The notes: a model not told the origin generated them from the sequence alone. A stretch of DNA of 64,000 nucleotides from Psychroflexus aurantiacus (GCF_010820555.1 NZ_JAAIKD010000003.1:310001-374000); one strand, 5' to 3'; counted from the stretch's first letter, positions 10,399 through 18,841 are shown. Made by a program: numbers and translations.

Positions 10399-10581
10399 TT
10401 ATTTAATTTCTTTGTGAACAGTCATTTTCTTCATGATAGGATTGAACTTCTTAAGCTCAAGTCTATCTGGAGTATTTCTTTTGTTCTTTGTTGTAATGTA
10501 TCTTGAAGTTCCAGGGAGTCCAGAATCTTTGTGCTCTGTACACTCCATTATTACCTGAACTCTATTGCCTTTCTTTGCCAT
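10399..10581 (-). CDS. rpmG: 50S ribosomal protein L33, cysteine-poor form
   Basis: Large-subunit protein near the E site, 60 residues, with the conserved core [20 protein letters not shown]. Zinc-binding L33 has two CxxC pairs. Here the first pair is reduced to MECTEHK, with one Cys, and the second is replaced by FNPIMKKM, so this is the zinc-independent type. It lies between rpmB (22 bp upstream) and DUF4295 (3 bp downstream). Confidence 0.95.
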   Translation of the reverse strand: MAKKGNRVQVIMECTEHKDSGLPGTSRYITTKNKRNTPDRLELKKFNPIMKKMTVHKEIK

Positions 10582-10603
10582 AATCTTAAATCTTTATAAT
10601 CTC

Positions 10604-10843
10604 TTATTTAGTCAAGAATCCTTTAGCACGAGCTTCTTTCAAAACGGCGTGGATTCCTTTTTTATTGATGGTTTTTAAGATAGAAGTCGATACCTTAAGG
10701 GTGATCCACTTGTCTTCTTCAGGGATATAAAATCTCTTCTTAACCAGGTTAACGCTAAATTTGCGTCTAGTTCTATTTAATGCGTGGGAAACGTTGTTTC
10801 CAGACAATGCTCTTTTTCCAGTAAGCTCACAAACTCTTGACAT
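10604..10843 (-). CDS. rpmB: 50S ribosomal protein L28
   Basis: A 79-residue large-subunit protein with the family start MSRVCELTGKRALSGNNVSH and the NRTRRKFSVNL segment. Only one Cys is present near the N-terminus, so it is the form without a zinc CxxC pair, as in E. coli. It is the first gene of the rpmB-rpmG-DUF4295 operon. A near-consensus promoter box (TTAATTTG, minus strand, 10879-10886) lies upstream in the cinA spacer. Confidence 0.96.
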   Translation of the reverse strand: MSRVCELTGKRALSGNNVSHALNRTRRKFSVNLVKKRFYIPEEDKWITLKVSTSILKTINKKGIHAVLKEARAKGFLTK

Positions 10844-10927
10844 TATATATACTTTTAGGTGTTATTAAAAACAGGATGCAAATTAACGACTTTTTTCTGA
10901 ATTAGAAAAAATAAATTTTACTGATTT

Positions 10928-12175
10928 TCAATTTTTTAAAATCGCCTCATAAATCAGTTCCAAAGCTTTGTTAACTGCCTTTTGAGTCACGCGTTCTCTA
11001 TGCTTGCCAAACTGAAATTCGTGCACCTGTGTCTCCTGCGGGGTGGCAACGGCGATAAATACAGTGCCGATTTCGGCGTCGCTATCGCCTTTTGTTGGAC
11101 CGGCATTCCCGGTAGTGGCAATGGCAAAATCAGCTTTGAACATCACCTTGGCGCGTTCTGCCATAGCCTGTGTGATTTCTGAACTCACGACAGAATGCTT
11201 TTGAATCAGTTCTTCTGAAATTTGCAAAACGTCATTTTTGGCGGACGTGGCATAACTTACCACAGAACCTGTAAAATAATTTGAGGCTCCCGGAATTTCG
11301 GTAAACTTAGCTGCCAGCCTTCCTCCTGTACAGCTTTCGGCAGTGACCAGAGTTTTGCCTTTCGTGGTAAAAGCTTCAGCGATGCGCTCCTCAAGCGTCT
11401 GTTCATCTTCATAACCTTTAATGATGTCACCAATAATCCTGTTGAGACTTTCCACAGCTTCATCCAGACCGGATTTCAATTCTGCTTCATCCTCTCCTCT
11501 GGCGCTCAACCTCAGCCTTACCCTACCTAAACTGGGCAGGTAAGCAAGTTTGATAAAAGCCGGCAACTGGTTTTCCCAGTCTTCGATTCGGTCTGCAATT
11601 GCGCTCTCGCCTAAACCATAGGTCAGCACCGTTTTATGGATAATGTATGGCGTTCTAAACCTGTCCTGAAGTCTGGGCAGCGCCTGTTCCGTAAAAATAG
11701 CCTTCATTTCATAAGGCACGCCCGGCATAGAAATGTAAACGACATCATCATGTTCAAACCACATTCCCGGGGCAGTTCCATATTCGTTATGCAGGGGTAT
11801 GGCCTGAGACGGCATCCAGGCCTGAGACCTGTTCGTCTCCAGAATAGGCGTGGACACATACTTGGCAAAAATATCTTCAACGTGGGCCAGAACTTGTTCA
11901 TCCAGCACCAGTTCGTCATTGAAATACTCGCAAAAGGTATGCTTGGTAATGTCATCTTTGGTCGGGCCAAGTCCTCCCGTAATGATGACAATACTGGATC
12001 GGGCGGAAGCCTCTTTTAAAGCCTTGAGGATATGAAATTTTTCATCCTGAATGGAAGAAATCTGATACACCTCTACCCCGATTTTATTCAGCTGCTTGGC
12101 AATAAAAGCGGAATTCGTATCGATGATTTGCCCGATGAGTATTTCATCGCCTATGGTGATTATCTCTGCCTGCAT
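10928..12175 (-). CDS. cinA: CinA-family nicotinamide-nucleotide amidohydrolase
   Basis: A 415-residue full-length CinA. The N-terminal MoCF-like domain ([33 protein letters not shown]) carries the COG1058 type pyrophosphatase fold. The C-terminal domain (TAESCTGG, then [10 protein letters not shown]) is the PncC-type nicotinamide-mononucleotide deamidase, recycling NMN to NaMN for NAD synthesis. Both halves look intact. It is the last gene of the exonuclease-FAH-cinA operon, starting 3 bp after the FAH-family gene. The older competence/damage-inducible name does not describe a proven role here. Confidence 0.92.
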   Translation of the reverse strand: MQAEIITIGDEILIGQIIDTNSAFIAKQLNKIGVEVYQISSIQDEKFHILKALKEASARSSIVIITGGLGPTKDDITKHTFCEYFNDELVLDEQVLAHVEDIFAKYVSTPILETNRSQAWMPSQAIPLHNEYGTAPGMWFEHDDVVYISMPGVPYEMKAIFTEQALPRLQDRFRTPYIIHKTVLTYGLGESAIADRIEDWENQLPAFIKLAYLPSLGRVRLRLSARGEDEAELKSGLDEAVESLNRIIGDIIKGYEDEQTLEERIAEAFTTKGKTLVTAESCTGGRLAAKFTEIPGASNYFTGSVVSYATSAKNDVLQISEELIQKHSVVSSEITQAMAERAKVMFKADFAIATTGNAGPTKGDSDAEIGTVFIAVATPQETQVHEFQFGKHRERVTQKAVNKALELIYEAILKN

Positions 12176-12178
12176 AAT

Positions 12179-12793
12179 TTATTTAACTTGAATTGAAAAA
12201 CACGAAGACTCTTCTATAAAGCCTTCCAGAACATCTCCTTCTTTCACCCGGCCTACACCTGAAGGTGTCCCCGTAAAAATAATATCGCCAATCTTTAATG
12301 TAAAATACTGGGAAACATAGGCTACCAGTTCATCAATTTTCCAAAGCATTTCTGACGTAGACCCTGCCTGAACGATTGCCTTGTTTTTTTCCAGACGGAA
12401 AGCGATGGCATTGACCTCCTGAAATTTGGTTTTTGGAAACCAAAGGTCTCCAATTACCGCCGAACCATCAAAACCCTTTGCTTTTTCCCAGGGCAGACCT
12501 TTGTCTTTCAACTGATTTTGGACATCTCTGGCTGTAAAATCAATTCCTAGACCAATATCGTCATAGTATTTATGCGCAAATTTTGGCTGAATATGTTTCC
12601 CTACCTTATTTATTTTGACCAAAATCTCAACTTCGTGATGAACATCCTCTGAAAACGACGGAAGGATAAAGGGGTTATTCTTCAACAAAACCGAGGAATC
12701 CGGTTTCATAAAAACAACGGGGTGTTCAGGTTTTTCGCTGTGCAATTCAGAAATATGTTTGGCATAATTTCTTCCGATGCAGATCAATTTCAT
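12179..12793 (-). CDS. Fumarylacetoacetate hydrolase family protein
   Basis: A 204-residue member of the FAH superfamily, the size of acylpyruvases and oxaloacetate-decarboxylase-like enzymes rather than true FAH (about 420). The divalent-metal triad is visible as E54 and E56 (HHEVEILVKI) and D85 (GIDFTARD), with FMKPDSS for substrate binding and GTPSGVG near the C-terminus. It probably cleaves a C-C bond in a small keto-acid; the substrate is unknown. It lies 11 bp after the exonuclease and 3 bp before cinA. Confidence 0.88.
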   Translation of the reverse strand: MKLICIGRNYAKHISELHSEKPEHPVVFMKPDSSVLLKNNPFILPSFSEDVHHEVEILVKINKVGKHIQPKFAHKYYDDIGLGIDFTARDVQNQLKDKGLPWEKAKGFDGSAVIGDLWFPKTKFQEVNAIAFRLEKNKAIVQAGSTSEMLWKIDELVAYVSQYFTLKIGDIIFTGTPSGVGRVKEGDVLEGFIEESSCFSIQVK

Positions 12794-12804
12794 AGTCAGA
12801 CAGT

Positions 12805-13575
12805 TTATTTGGTTGCTAATTTTCTCAATTTAATCGCTGTCAGGACTTTTTTGGTGTACAGTGGAAAATCAGAATTTTGAATCCAGCCAAAGTAACCGGG
12901 CTCTTTTTCGAGTACCTCCTCTACTTTTTTACCTCTGAATTTGCCAAACCCAAAAACCTCTTCATCTTTTTTATTCAGAATGATAAAACCAGCGAGATCT
13001 GCAAATTTCTTGTGTGCGCTATACGCAGAAAGCCATTTGGTGTCGTTCTCCAGATCGGGATAGCGATCGAGTTGGGATTTTAAAACTTCGTAAGTGGCAT
13101 TGGTATCAGCTTCTGCACTGTGCGCATCGGTCAGGTCCTTGTCGCAATAGAATTTATAGGCTGCTTCCAGGGTTCTTTTTTCCTTTTTATGAAAAATGGT
13201 CTGCACATCCACGGCATTCACTTTTTTAAGATCAAAATCAAGGCCTACACGCAGCATTTCTTCGGCCAGGAGGGGAATATCAAAGCGGTTGCTGTTATAC
13301 CCAGCCAGATCACAGCCTTTTATCATCGCATTGATCTTGGGCGCGAGCTCTTCAAACTTCGGCTCATCAGCCACGTCTTCATCGCTGATGCCGTGAATAG
13401 CGGTGGTTTCTTTAGGAATCGGAATTCCGGGATTCACCTTCCACGTATAGCTTTCTTTATTGTTGTTTTCAAAAACTTTTAAAATTGAAATCTCAACAAT
13501 TCTGTCTTTTGAAATATTGGTGCCTGTCGTTTCAAGATCAAAAAAACAGATGGGACGCGTCAACTTTAATTCCAT
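12805..13575 (-). CDS. DEDD-family 3'-5' exonuclease with ExoX-like tail
   Basis: A 256-residue protein whose first 175 residues form a DnaQ/epsilon-type 3'-5' exonuclease: Exo I FFDLETTGT, Exo II YNSNRFDIPLL, Exo III with AHSAEADTNATYEVL (DEDDh, catalytic His). The C-terminal 60 residues (FGFGKFRGKKVEEVLEKEPG, YFGWIQNSDFP) resemble the small domain after the nuclease in ExoX-like proteins. It is probably an accessory DNA repair nuclease rather than the replicative proofreading subunit. It is first in an operon with the FAH-family gene and cinA, with a perfect promoter box 16 bp upstream. Confidence 0.88.
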   Translation of the reverse strand: MELKLTRPICFFDLETTGTNISKDRIVEISILKVFENNNKESYTWKVNPGIPIPKETTAIHGISDEDVADEPKFEELAPKINAMIKGCDLAGYNSNRFDIPLLAEEMLRVGLDFDLKKVNAVDVQTIFHKKEKRTLEAAYKFYCDKDLTDAHSAEADTNATYEVLKSQLDRYPDLENDTKWLSAYSAHKKFADLAGFIILNKKDEEVFGFGKFRGKKVEEVLEKEPGYFGWIQNSDFPLYTKKVLTAIKLRKLATK

Positions 13576-13590
13576 GATAGATATTTTTTA

Positions 13591-13598
13591 CAAAGTTA
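13591..13598 (-). promoter_or_regulatory. Promoter -7 box of the exonuclease operon
   Basis: TAACTTTG on the minus strand matches TAnnTTTG, 16 bp before the exonuclease ATG. Confidence 0.55.
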
Positions 13599-13692
13599 GT
13601 ATTTGAAGCTAAAGAAATCTTCAATTAACTAAAATTTGAAGTATTATCTAAAGCAGTTGAAGTTGAATACCAAGGAATTTCAAAAAATATAG

Positions 13693-13700
13693 TATTTTCG
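13693..13700 (+). promoter_or_regulatory. Possible promoter -7 box of the BLUF gene
   Basis: TATTTTCG, one mismatch from TAnnTTTG, 22 bp before the BLUF ATG. Confidence 0.4.
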
Positions 13701-13721
13701 AACAAATCAATTGCAAAACGA

Positions 13722-14150
13722 ATGTCATTAAAATTTGTATCCTACATGAGTTCTCAGTCTCGCATCATGTCCAGAAAGAGCATTGAAGACTTTTTGTTCG
13801 AGGTAAGGGAAAAGAATAAACAGTTAGCCATTACCGGCATACTGCTGCTCATTCAGGGGAAATTTGTTCAGTACATAGAAGGACCGGCCGCTGAAATTGA
13901 TAACGTTTATGAATCGATAAGCAAGGACAAACGCCATACGGAAATGATCCTACTGGATTCCGGGGACCTGGATGAGCGCCAGTTTAAAGACTGGTCTATG
14001 GCTTATAAAGAGGTGGAAAACAAGCAGATCAAAGCCATTGTAGGCAAGGAAAACCTGGATCTGGAGGCTATCTTTCTTAAAGGAAAAGACCTTAAAAATC
14101 ATCCCGTCCTCACCGTCCTGTATGATTTTGTCAAAACCCTTTCAAGCTAA
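13722..14150 (+). CDS. Stand-alone BLUF blue-light photoreceptor
   Basis: A 142-residue protein consisting of one BLUF domain, which binds FAD and senses blue light through a hydrogen-bond switch. The flavin-contact residues are all present: Y8 (FVSYMSS), N32 (REKNKQLAITG) and Q50 (GKFVQYIEGP), plus the W-x-M segment DWSMAY. After the domain come only about 45 residues, with no output enzyme, so it must signal through a partner protein. It stands alone on the plus strand between the exonuclease operon (divergent) and the split transketolase (convergent). Loss of light sensing is unlikely given the intact triad; the partner is unknown. Confidence 0.92.
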   Translation: MSLKFVSYMSSQSRIMSRKSIEDFLFEVREKNKQLAITGILLLIQGKFVQYIEGPAAEIDNVYESISKDKRHTEMILLDSGDLDERQFKDWSMAYKEVENKQIKAIVGKENLDLEAIFLKGKDLKNHPVLTVLYDFVKTLSS

Positions 14151-14151
14151 A

Positions 14152-14178
14152 AAGCCTTTAGAGATTATCTAAAGGCTT
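14152..14178. terminator. Hairpin terminator between BLUF and transketolase genes
   Basis: AAGCCTTTAGA, loop GATTA, TCTAAAGGCTT: perfect 11 bp arms directly after the BLUF stop codon. The T-run (TTTTT) is on the minus strand, so it best fits the end of the transketolase transcript, but it may also serve the BLUF gene. Confidence 0.7.
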
Positions 14179-14266
14179 ATGTGAATTATGTTTAGGATAA
14201 TTTAGGTCTCGACTGCCGCCCAAAGTGCCGGGGACAAGCTTTTCGACGAGACACTTCTATTCAAAA

Positions 14267-15223
14267 TTACTCCTTTCTTAAAATAACCGCTTCCGCTTTT
14301 TCTGCGATGGCTTTGGCATTCAATCCGTATTTATCGAGGAGCATAAGCGGCTCACCACTTTCTCCAAAGGTATCCTGCGTAGCGACAAATTCCTGTGGCG
14401 CCGGATGATTCAGGCTCAAAGTTCTGGCAACGCTTTCGCCAAGACCTCCCAGAAAATTATGCTCTTCGGCGGTGACCACACATTTTGTTTTTCTCACGGA
14501 CTTTAAAATAGCCGTTTCATCCAAAGGTTTGATGGTGTGGATATTGATCACCTCAGCCGAAATTCCTTTTTCATCCAGTTCCTTAGCCGCTTCTAAAGCT
14601 TCCCAGACCAGATGACCTGTGGCGATGATGGTGACATCATTACCTTCAGTAAGCGTTACCGCTTTTCCGATTTCAAATTTCTGATCTTCAGGCGTGAAGT
14701 TAGCCACTTTAGGTCTCCCAAATCTTAAATAGACAGGACCTTGATGTTCTGCGACAGCAAGTGTAGCTGCTTTGGTCTGGTTGTAATCGCAGGTATTGAT
14801 AACTGTCATTCCCGGCAGCATTTTCATCATTCCTATGTCTTCCAGAATTTGGTGTGTGGCACCATCTTCACCCAAAGTCAAACCAGCGTGTGAGGCACAG
14901 ATTTTGACATTTTTTCCTGAATAGGCTACCGACTGCCTGATCTGATCGTAAACTCTCCCTGTAGAAAAATTGGCGAATGTTCCCGTAAACGGAATTTTTC
15001 CTCCAATGGTCATACCTGCTGCAATTCCAATCATATTGGCTTCTGCAATTCCTATCTGAAAAAAGCGCTCGGGATGATTAGTTTTGAATTCGTCCATTTT
15101 GAGCGATCCGGTAAGATCCGCACAAAGTGCAACTACATTCGGATTGGTTTTCCCAAGCTCGGTTAAGCCCGCTCCAAATCCAGATCTCGTATCTTTACTG
15201 CCTGTATTTTTATATGTTTTCAT
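14267..15223 (-). CDS. Transketolase, C-terminal subunit
   Basis: The pyrimidine-binding and C-terminal domains of a split transketolase, 318 residues. The conserved TPP-activating Glu lies in FQIGIAEANMIGIAAGM. GLTLGEDGATHQ is the transketolase loop, and the C-terminal domain starts near ATGHLVWEALEAA. It works with the N-terminal subunit encoded 140 bp upstream in the same direction to move two-carbon ketol units in the non-oxidative pentose phosphate pathway. The spacer between the halves carries two palindromic repeats. The split is a real two-gene arrangement, not a frameshift: each half has its own start and stop and complete domains. Confidence 0.93.
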   Translation of the reverse strand: MKTYKNTGSKDTRSGFGAGLTELGKTNPNVVALCADLTGSLKMDEFKTNHPERFFQIGIAEANMIGIAAGMTIGGKIPFTGTFANFSTGRVYDQIRQSVAYSGKNVKICASHAGLTLGEDGATHQILEDIGMMKMLPGMTVINTCDYNQTKAATLAVAEHQGPVYLRFGRPKVANFTPEDQKFEIGKAVTLTEGNDVTIIATGHLVWEALEAAKELDEKGISAEVINIHTIKPLDETAILKSVRKTKCVVTAEEHNFLGGLGESVARTLSLNHPAPQEFVATQDTFGESGEPLMLLDKYGLNAKAIAEKAEAVILRKE

Positions 15224-15237
15224 AAGCCTGTCCCTCG

Positions 15238-15267
15238 CCCCTCTCCTGATAGCTATCGGGAGAGGGG
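15238..15267. repeat. Perfect-length palindrome between transketolase halves
   Basis: A 30 bp palindrome with 15 bp arms meeting at GATAG/CTATC and one mismatch that is a wobble in RNA (left CCCCTCTCCTGATAG, right CTATCGGGAGAGGGG). It shares the CCGATA-CTATCGG core with the element at 15335. No T-run follows. Confidence 0.75.
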
Positions 15268-15323
15268 GATTTCGGGTTATTTTTTTAATTAATAATTCGT
15301 TTTATCATACTATTAGAATTCCT

Positions 15324-15352
15324 CCCCTTGGGGATCCCGATAACTATCGGGA
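15324..15352. repeat. Second palindromic element between transketolase halves
   Basis: CCCCTTGGGG (15324-15333) directly followed by TCCCGATAA-CTATCGGGA (15335-15352), an 18 bp near-palindrome. It has the same core as the 30 bp palindrome 70 bp away, so both look like copies of one dispersed intergenic repeat. Confidence 0.7.
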
Positions 15353-15363
15353 AGATGGGTGCT

Positions 15364-16209
15364 TTAATAATCACCTAAAGTTTCCGGGTTCTGAGCCAAA
15401 GCGGTTTCCAGTTGTTCATCATTAGGCGCTTTACCATGCCAGGCATGAGTTCCCATCATAAAATCGACGCCATTCCCCATTTCAGTATCCATCAGGATGA
15501 CGACAGGTTGTTTATTACCGGTAAGTCCTTTTGCCTCTTCCAGGGTTTTCTTGATCGCTTCAACATCGTTCCCTTCCTTAAGCTCCAGAACTTTCCAGTC
15601 GAAAGCTTCAAACTTTTTCTTTAAGTCACCAAGCGGTAATACATCGTCTGTAGCGCCGTCAATTTGCTTTTTATTGTAATCGATGGTCGCTATAATATTA
15701 TCTACCCCTTTGGAACCGGCGTAAAGGATGGCCTCCCAGTTTTGCCCTTCCTGAAGTTCACCATCGCCGTGAAGACTATACACCAGATGAGTGTCCTTAT
15801 TCATTTTTTTGGTATGTGCAGCACCAATGGCTACAGACATTCCCTGCCCCAAAGAACCCGAAGCTATTCTGATTCCCGGAAGTCCTTCATGCGTCGTGGG
15901 ATGACCCTGAAGTCTGGAATCGATTTTTCTAAAGGTATTGAGTTCTACTACCGGGAAAAATCCAGATCTGGCTAGAACGCTGTAAAATACCGGCGAAATA
16001 TGACCGTTGGACAGAAAGAATAAATCTTCGTTTTTACCATCCATATCGAAGTCTGTGGAGTACTCCATAACCTCCTGATAAAGAACCGTAAAAAATTCAG
16101 CACAGCCCAAAGACCCTCCAGGATGGCCAGAATTGACCTGATGCACCTGTCGAAGAATATCTCTTCTTACTTGTGTGACAAAATCTTGCAAATGTTGTGT
16201 TGTTGACAT
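15364..16209 (-). CDS. Transketolase, N-terminal (TPP-binding) subunit
   Basis: The TPP pyrophosphate-binding half of the split transketolase, 281 residues. Motifs: NSGHPGGSLGCAEFFTVL at the N-terminus, SGSLGQGMSVAIGAA, and the TPP motif GDGELQEGQNWEAILYA, followed by ATIDYNKKQIDG. The ATG at 16209 (MSTTQHLQDF) is preferred; a longer frame starting at 16239 uses a TTG that lies inside the promoter box TACTTTTG, so it cannot be the start. It precedes the C-terminal subunit gene and is divergent from tgt. Confidence 0.93.
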   Translation of the reverse strand: MSTTQHLQDFVTQVRRDILRQVHQVNSGHPGGSLGCAEFFTVLYQEVMEYSTDFDMDGKNEDLFFLSNGHISPVFYSVLARSGFFPVVELNTFRKIDSRLQGHPTTHEGLPGIRIASGSLGQGMSVAIGAAHTKKMNKDTHLVYSLHGDGELQEGQNWEAILYAGSKGVDNIIATIDYNKKQIDGATDDVLPLGDLKKKFEAFDWKVLELKEGNDVEAIKKTLEEAKGLTGNKQPVVILMDTEMGNGVDFMMGTHAWHGKAPNDEQLETALAQNPETLGDY

Positions 16210-16236
16210 GAGATAAATTAAAAATTTAAAATTCCT

Positions 16237-16244
16237 CAAAAGTA
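16237..16244 (-). promoter_or_regulatory. Promoter -7 box of the transketolase genes
   Basis: TACTTTTG on the minus strand matches TAnnTTTG, 28 bp before the ATG at 16209. It overlaps the TTG of the longer frame and so argues for the shorter protein. Confidence 0.6.
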
Positions 16245-16326
16245 AGGATTTATTATAAGATACTCAGCTGGAGAAGAATCAATCCTAATATCTTTAAGTC
16301 TAGGAATTTGTTTTGATAGAGTTGAG

Positions 16327-16334
16327 TATCTTTG
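16327..16334 (+). promoter_or_regulatory. Promoter -7 box of tgt
   Basis: TATCTTTG matches TAnnTTTG, with a TTTG at 16307-16310 as a possible -33 element 16 bp upstream. The tgt ATG follows 19 bp later. Confidence 0.6.
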
Positions 16335-16353
16335 CAGGCTATTTAGAATCCAT

Positions 16354-17484
16354 ATGAAATTCGAATTACTGAGCAAAGACCCGAATTCCAAAGCACGGGC
16401 AGGGAAAATCACAACAGACCACGGCGTTATAGAAACGCCTATTTTTATGCCTGTAGGTACCATTGCTACTGTAAAAGGGGTTCACCAGAGGGAATTGAAG
16501 GAAGAAATAAATCCGGATGTTATCCTGGGAAACACCTATCACCTATACTTGCGTCCCGGAACCAGTATTTTAAAAAAAGCAGGTGGACTTCATAAATTCA
16601 TGAACTGGGATAGAAACATCCTTACCGATAGCGGGGGCTATCAGGTGTATTCCCTCTCGGCTAATAGAAAAATAAACGAACAGGGAGTCAAATTTAAATC
16701 CCATATAGACGGCTCCACGCATCTGTTCACTCCGGAAAGCGCCATAGATGTGCAGCGAGAAATTGGAGCAGACATCATCATGGCTTTCGATGAATGCACC
16801 CCTTATCCCTGCGATTACAATTATGCCAAGCGATCTATGCATATGACTCACCGCTGGCTGGACCGGTGTATGACGCACATGAAAAAAACCTCTCCGTTAT
16901 ATGGTCACGATCAGACTCTGTTTCCCATTGTACAGGGGAGCACCTATACAGATTTGAGGAAGCAATCTGCAGAATATATTGCCAGTGTCGGTGCAGAGGG
17001 AAATGCCATTGGCGGATTATCGGTTGGAGAACCCGATGATGAAATGTATGCCATGACCGAAGTCGTGACTGACATTTTACCTGAAGACAAACCCAGATAC
17101 CTTATGGGAGTTGGCACACCCTCCAATCTTTTAGAAAATATCGCCTTGGGTGTAGACATGTTTGATTGTGTGATGCCCACCAGAAACGCCAGAAACGGCA
17201 TGTTATTTACTTCGGAAGGAACGATCAACATCAAAAATAAAAAATGGGAGGACGATTTTTCGGCTCTCGATCCGGCGGCTTATACCTGGGTAGATACGGA
17301 ATATACCAAGGCTTATGTCAAGCATTTATTCTCAGTAAAAGAATTATTAGGAAAACAAATTGCAACGATTCATAACTTAGGGTTTTATCTTTGGTTGGTA
17401 AGAGAAGCAAGACGACAAATCCAGGCGGGAACCTTTAGAGCCTGGAAAGAGGTGATGGTAAAGAAATTATCGGTAAGACTGTAA
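16354..17484 (+). CDS. tgt: tRNA-guanine transglycosylase
   Basis: Exchanges guanine-34 for preQ1 in tRNAs with GUN anticodons, in queuosine synthesis. It has 376 residues. The catalytic base D92 (LTDSGGYQVYS) and nucleophile D271 (GVDMFDCVMPTRNARNG) are present. The zinc site is not canonical: bacterial enzymes have CxCxxC before the YTRAY segment, but here the aligned stretch (about 307-316, PAAYTWVDTE) has no cysteine, although the following His in TIHNLGFYL is kept. I recall similar Cys-free sequences in other Bacteroidota, so the enzyme is probably active. It is followed 10 bp later by the LptF/LptG permease gene. Confidence 0.94.
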   Translation: MKFELLSKDPNSKARAGKITTDHGVIETPIFMPVGTIATVKGVHQRELKEEINPDVILGNTYHLYLRPGTSILKKAGGLHKFMNWDRNILTDSGGYQVYSLSANRKINEQGVKFKSHIDGSTHLFTPESAIDVQREIGADIIMAFDECTPYPCDYNYAKRSMHMTHRWLDRCMTHMKKTSPLYGHDQTLFPIVQGSTYTDLRKQSAEYIASVGAEGNAIGGLSVGEPDDEMYAMTEVVTDILPEDKPRYLMGVGTPSNLLENIALGVDMFDCVMPTRNARNGMLFTSEGTINIKNKKWEDDFSALDPAAYTWVDTEYTKAYVKHLFSVKELLGKQIATIHNLGFYLWLVREARRQIQAGTFRAWKEVMVKKLSVRL

Positions 17485-17494
17485 AAAATAGCTT

Positions 17495-18571
17495 TTGAAA
17501 ATAATTGACTGGTACATACTGAAGCGATACTTAGCCACATTTGTTGCGCTTTTACTGATGTTTATTCCTATTGGCATTATCGTGAATCTTTCAGAAAAGA
17601 TCGATGATATCAAGGAAAATGAAGTTCCCCTGGAGGAAGTCTTGGTCTTTTATGGAAATTTCACCATCTATTTTGCCAATTTGCTTTTCCCCATATTCCT
17701 TTTCCTGTCTATTATCTGGTTCACCTCCAAACTGGCAAACAATACTGAAATTATAGCCATCTTAAGTTCAGGGATTTCGTTTTGGCGATTTCTAAGGCCT
17801 TATATCCTAGGAGCAACTCTGGTGTGTGGTGTAGCCTTAATTTTCACCATGTATCTCGTCCCTAACGCAAGTCAGGGGTTTAATGAGTTCAAATACCAGT
17901 ATTTCAAAAAAGGAAGACAAGCTCAGGAGACTACAAATGTCTACAGACAGGTCAATGACAACGAATTCATCTTCGCCACAAACTTTCAACCCGATACCCG
18001 AACGGCCAGAAATTTTACCCTGGAACATTTTGAAGACAATGATATGAAATTCAAAATTTCTGCAACCCGGCTGAAGTTCAATCCGGAAGATTCGACCTAT
18101 ACCCTCAATAATTATGAAAAACGAATCATCAAGGACCGGGAAGACATTCTGATAAGAAAAAATTCTGTGGATACCCTTTTGCCGTTTGAATTTGATGAAC
18201 TTACCCCTGTTGAATACATTGCAGAAACTTTAAACTATGCGGAGTTGAAAGAGTTTATTGCTACCGAAAAACGAAGAGGTTCTTCCAACATCAGCAGCTA
18301 CCAGATTGTGGCTTACAAACGCTGGAGTGTTCCGGTCTCCGCTTTTATCCTTACGATTATTGCCGTATCGGTTTCAGCGATGAAAAGACGTGGTGGTATG
18401 GGCGTGAACTTAGCGATAGGAATTGTCATTGCTTTCGGCTACGTGTTTTTGGACAAAGTATTTGGAACCCTGGCAGAAAAATCAACCTTTTCACCGCTGA
18501 TTGCTGTGTGGTTTTCCAATGTCTTATTTGGACTGCTGGCCATTTATTTGCTGATCAAGGCTAAACGCTAG
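17495..18571 (+). CDS. LptF/LptG family LPS export permease
   Basis: An inner-membrane subunit of the Lpt system that extracts LPS from the membrane, powered by LptB. It has 358 residues with transmembrane segments near the N-terminus (about 12-33, 52-75, 97-120), a periplasmic beta-rich region (about 130-265), and three C-terminal segments (about 270-355), the YjgP/YjgQ layout. It starts with TTG at 17495, 10 bp after tgt; MKIIDWYILKRYLATF is a typical family start. Whether it is LptF or LptG is not clear. lptB lies 5 kb away in another operon. The stop codon shares its last base with a heptamer tandem repeat. Confidence 0.88.
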   Translation: MKIIDWYILKRYLATFVALLLMFIPIGIIVNLSEKIDDIKENEVPLEEVLVFYGNFTIYFANLLFPIFLFLSIIWFTSKLANNTEIIAILSSGISFWRFLRPYILGATLVCGVALIFTMYLVPNASQGFNEFKYQYFKKGRQAQETTNVYRQVNDNEFIFATNFQPDTRTARNFTLEHFEDNDMKFKISATRLKFNPEDSTYTLNNYEKRIIKDREDILIRKNSVDTLLPFEFDELTPVEYIAETLNYAELKEFIATEKRRGSSNISSYQIVAYKRWSVPVSAFILTIIAVSVSAMKRRGGMGVNLAIGIVIAFGYVFLDKVFGTLAEKSTFSPLIAVWFSNVLFGLLAIYLLIKAKR

Positions 18572-18619
18572 TGAGTGGTGAGTGGTGAGTGGTGAGTGGT
18601 GAGTGGTGAGTGGTGAGTG
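18571..18619. repeat. Tandem repeat, seven copies of GTGAGTG
   Basis: Seven perfect head-to-tail copies of the heptamer GTGAGTG. The first G is the last base of the TAG stop of the LptF/LptG gene. Perfect identity of all copies suggests recent slippage expansion. Confidence 0.95.
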
Positions 18620-18841
18620 GAAATTAAAAAAAATCATATTCTTTATTCGATATTCTTTATTTCTTGTTCGGTCATCCTTTAAACAAAAGCCAGGACTTGA
18701 AGACTAGAGATTTTTAACTGCTAACATCGCACTTCCAAAATTTAATATCTTACTTCTGATATCTCACATCTAATATTTTAATTCGATTTTTAACTTTTGA
18801 CAAACAGATGTGATTATCAAAATAAACAGATTTATCTTTCA
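18620..18841. other. AT-rich spacer before accA
   Basis: About 220 bp without an open reading frame of note. It is AT-rich with short direct repeats such as ATATTCTTTATT and the sequence-simple runs (ACTTCTGATATCTCACATCTAATATTT) often seen in flavobacterial spacers. The accA promoter box lies at its end. No terminator for the LptF/LptG gene was recognised. Confidence 0.5.

Noticed and set aside
15224-15363. Frameshifted single transketolase gene
   Set aside because: Each half has its own start, stop and full domains, with 140 bp of repeats between. Split transketolases are normal in many bacteria.
18571-18619. CRISPR-like array
   Set aside because: Direct heptamers without spacers and no cas genes anywhere in the window.
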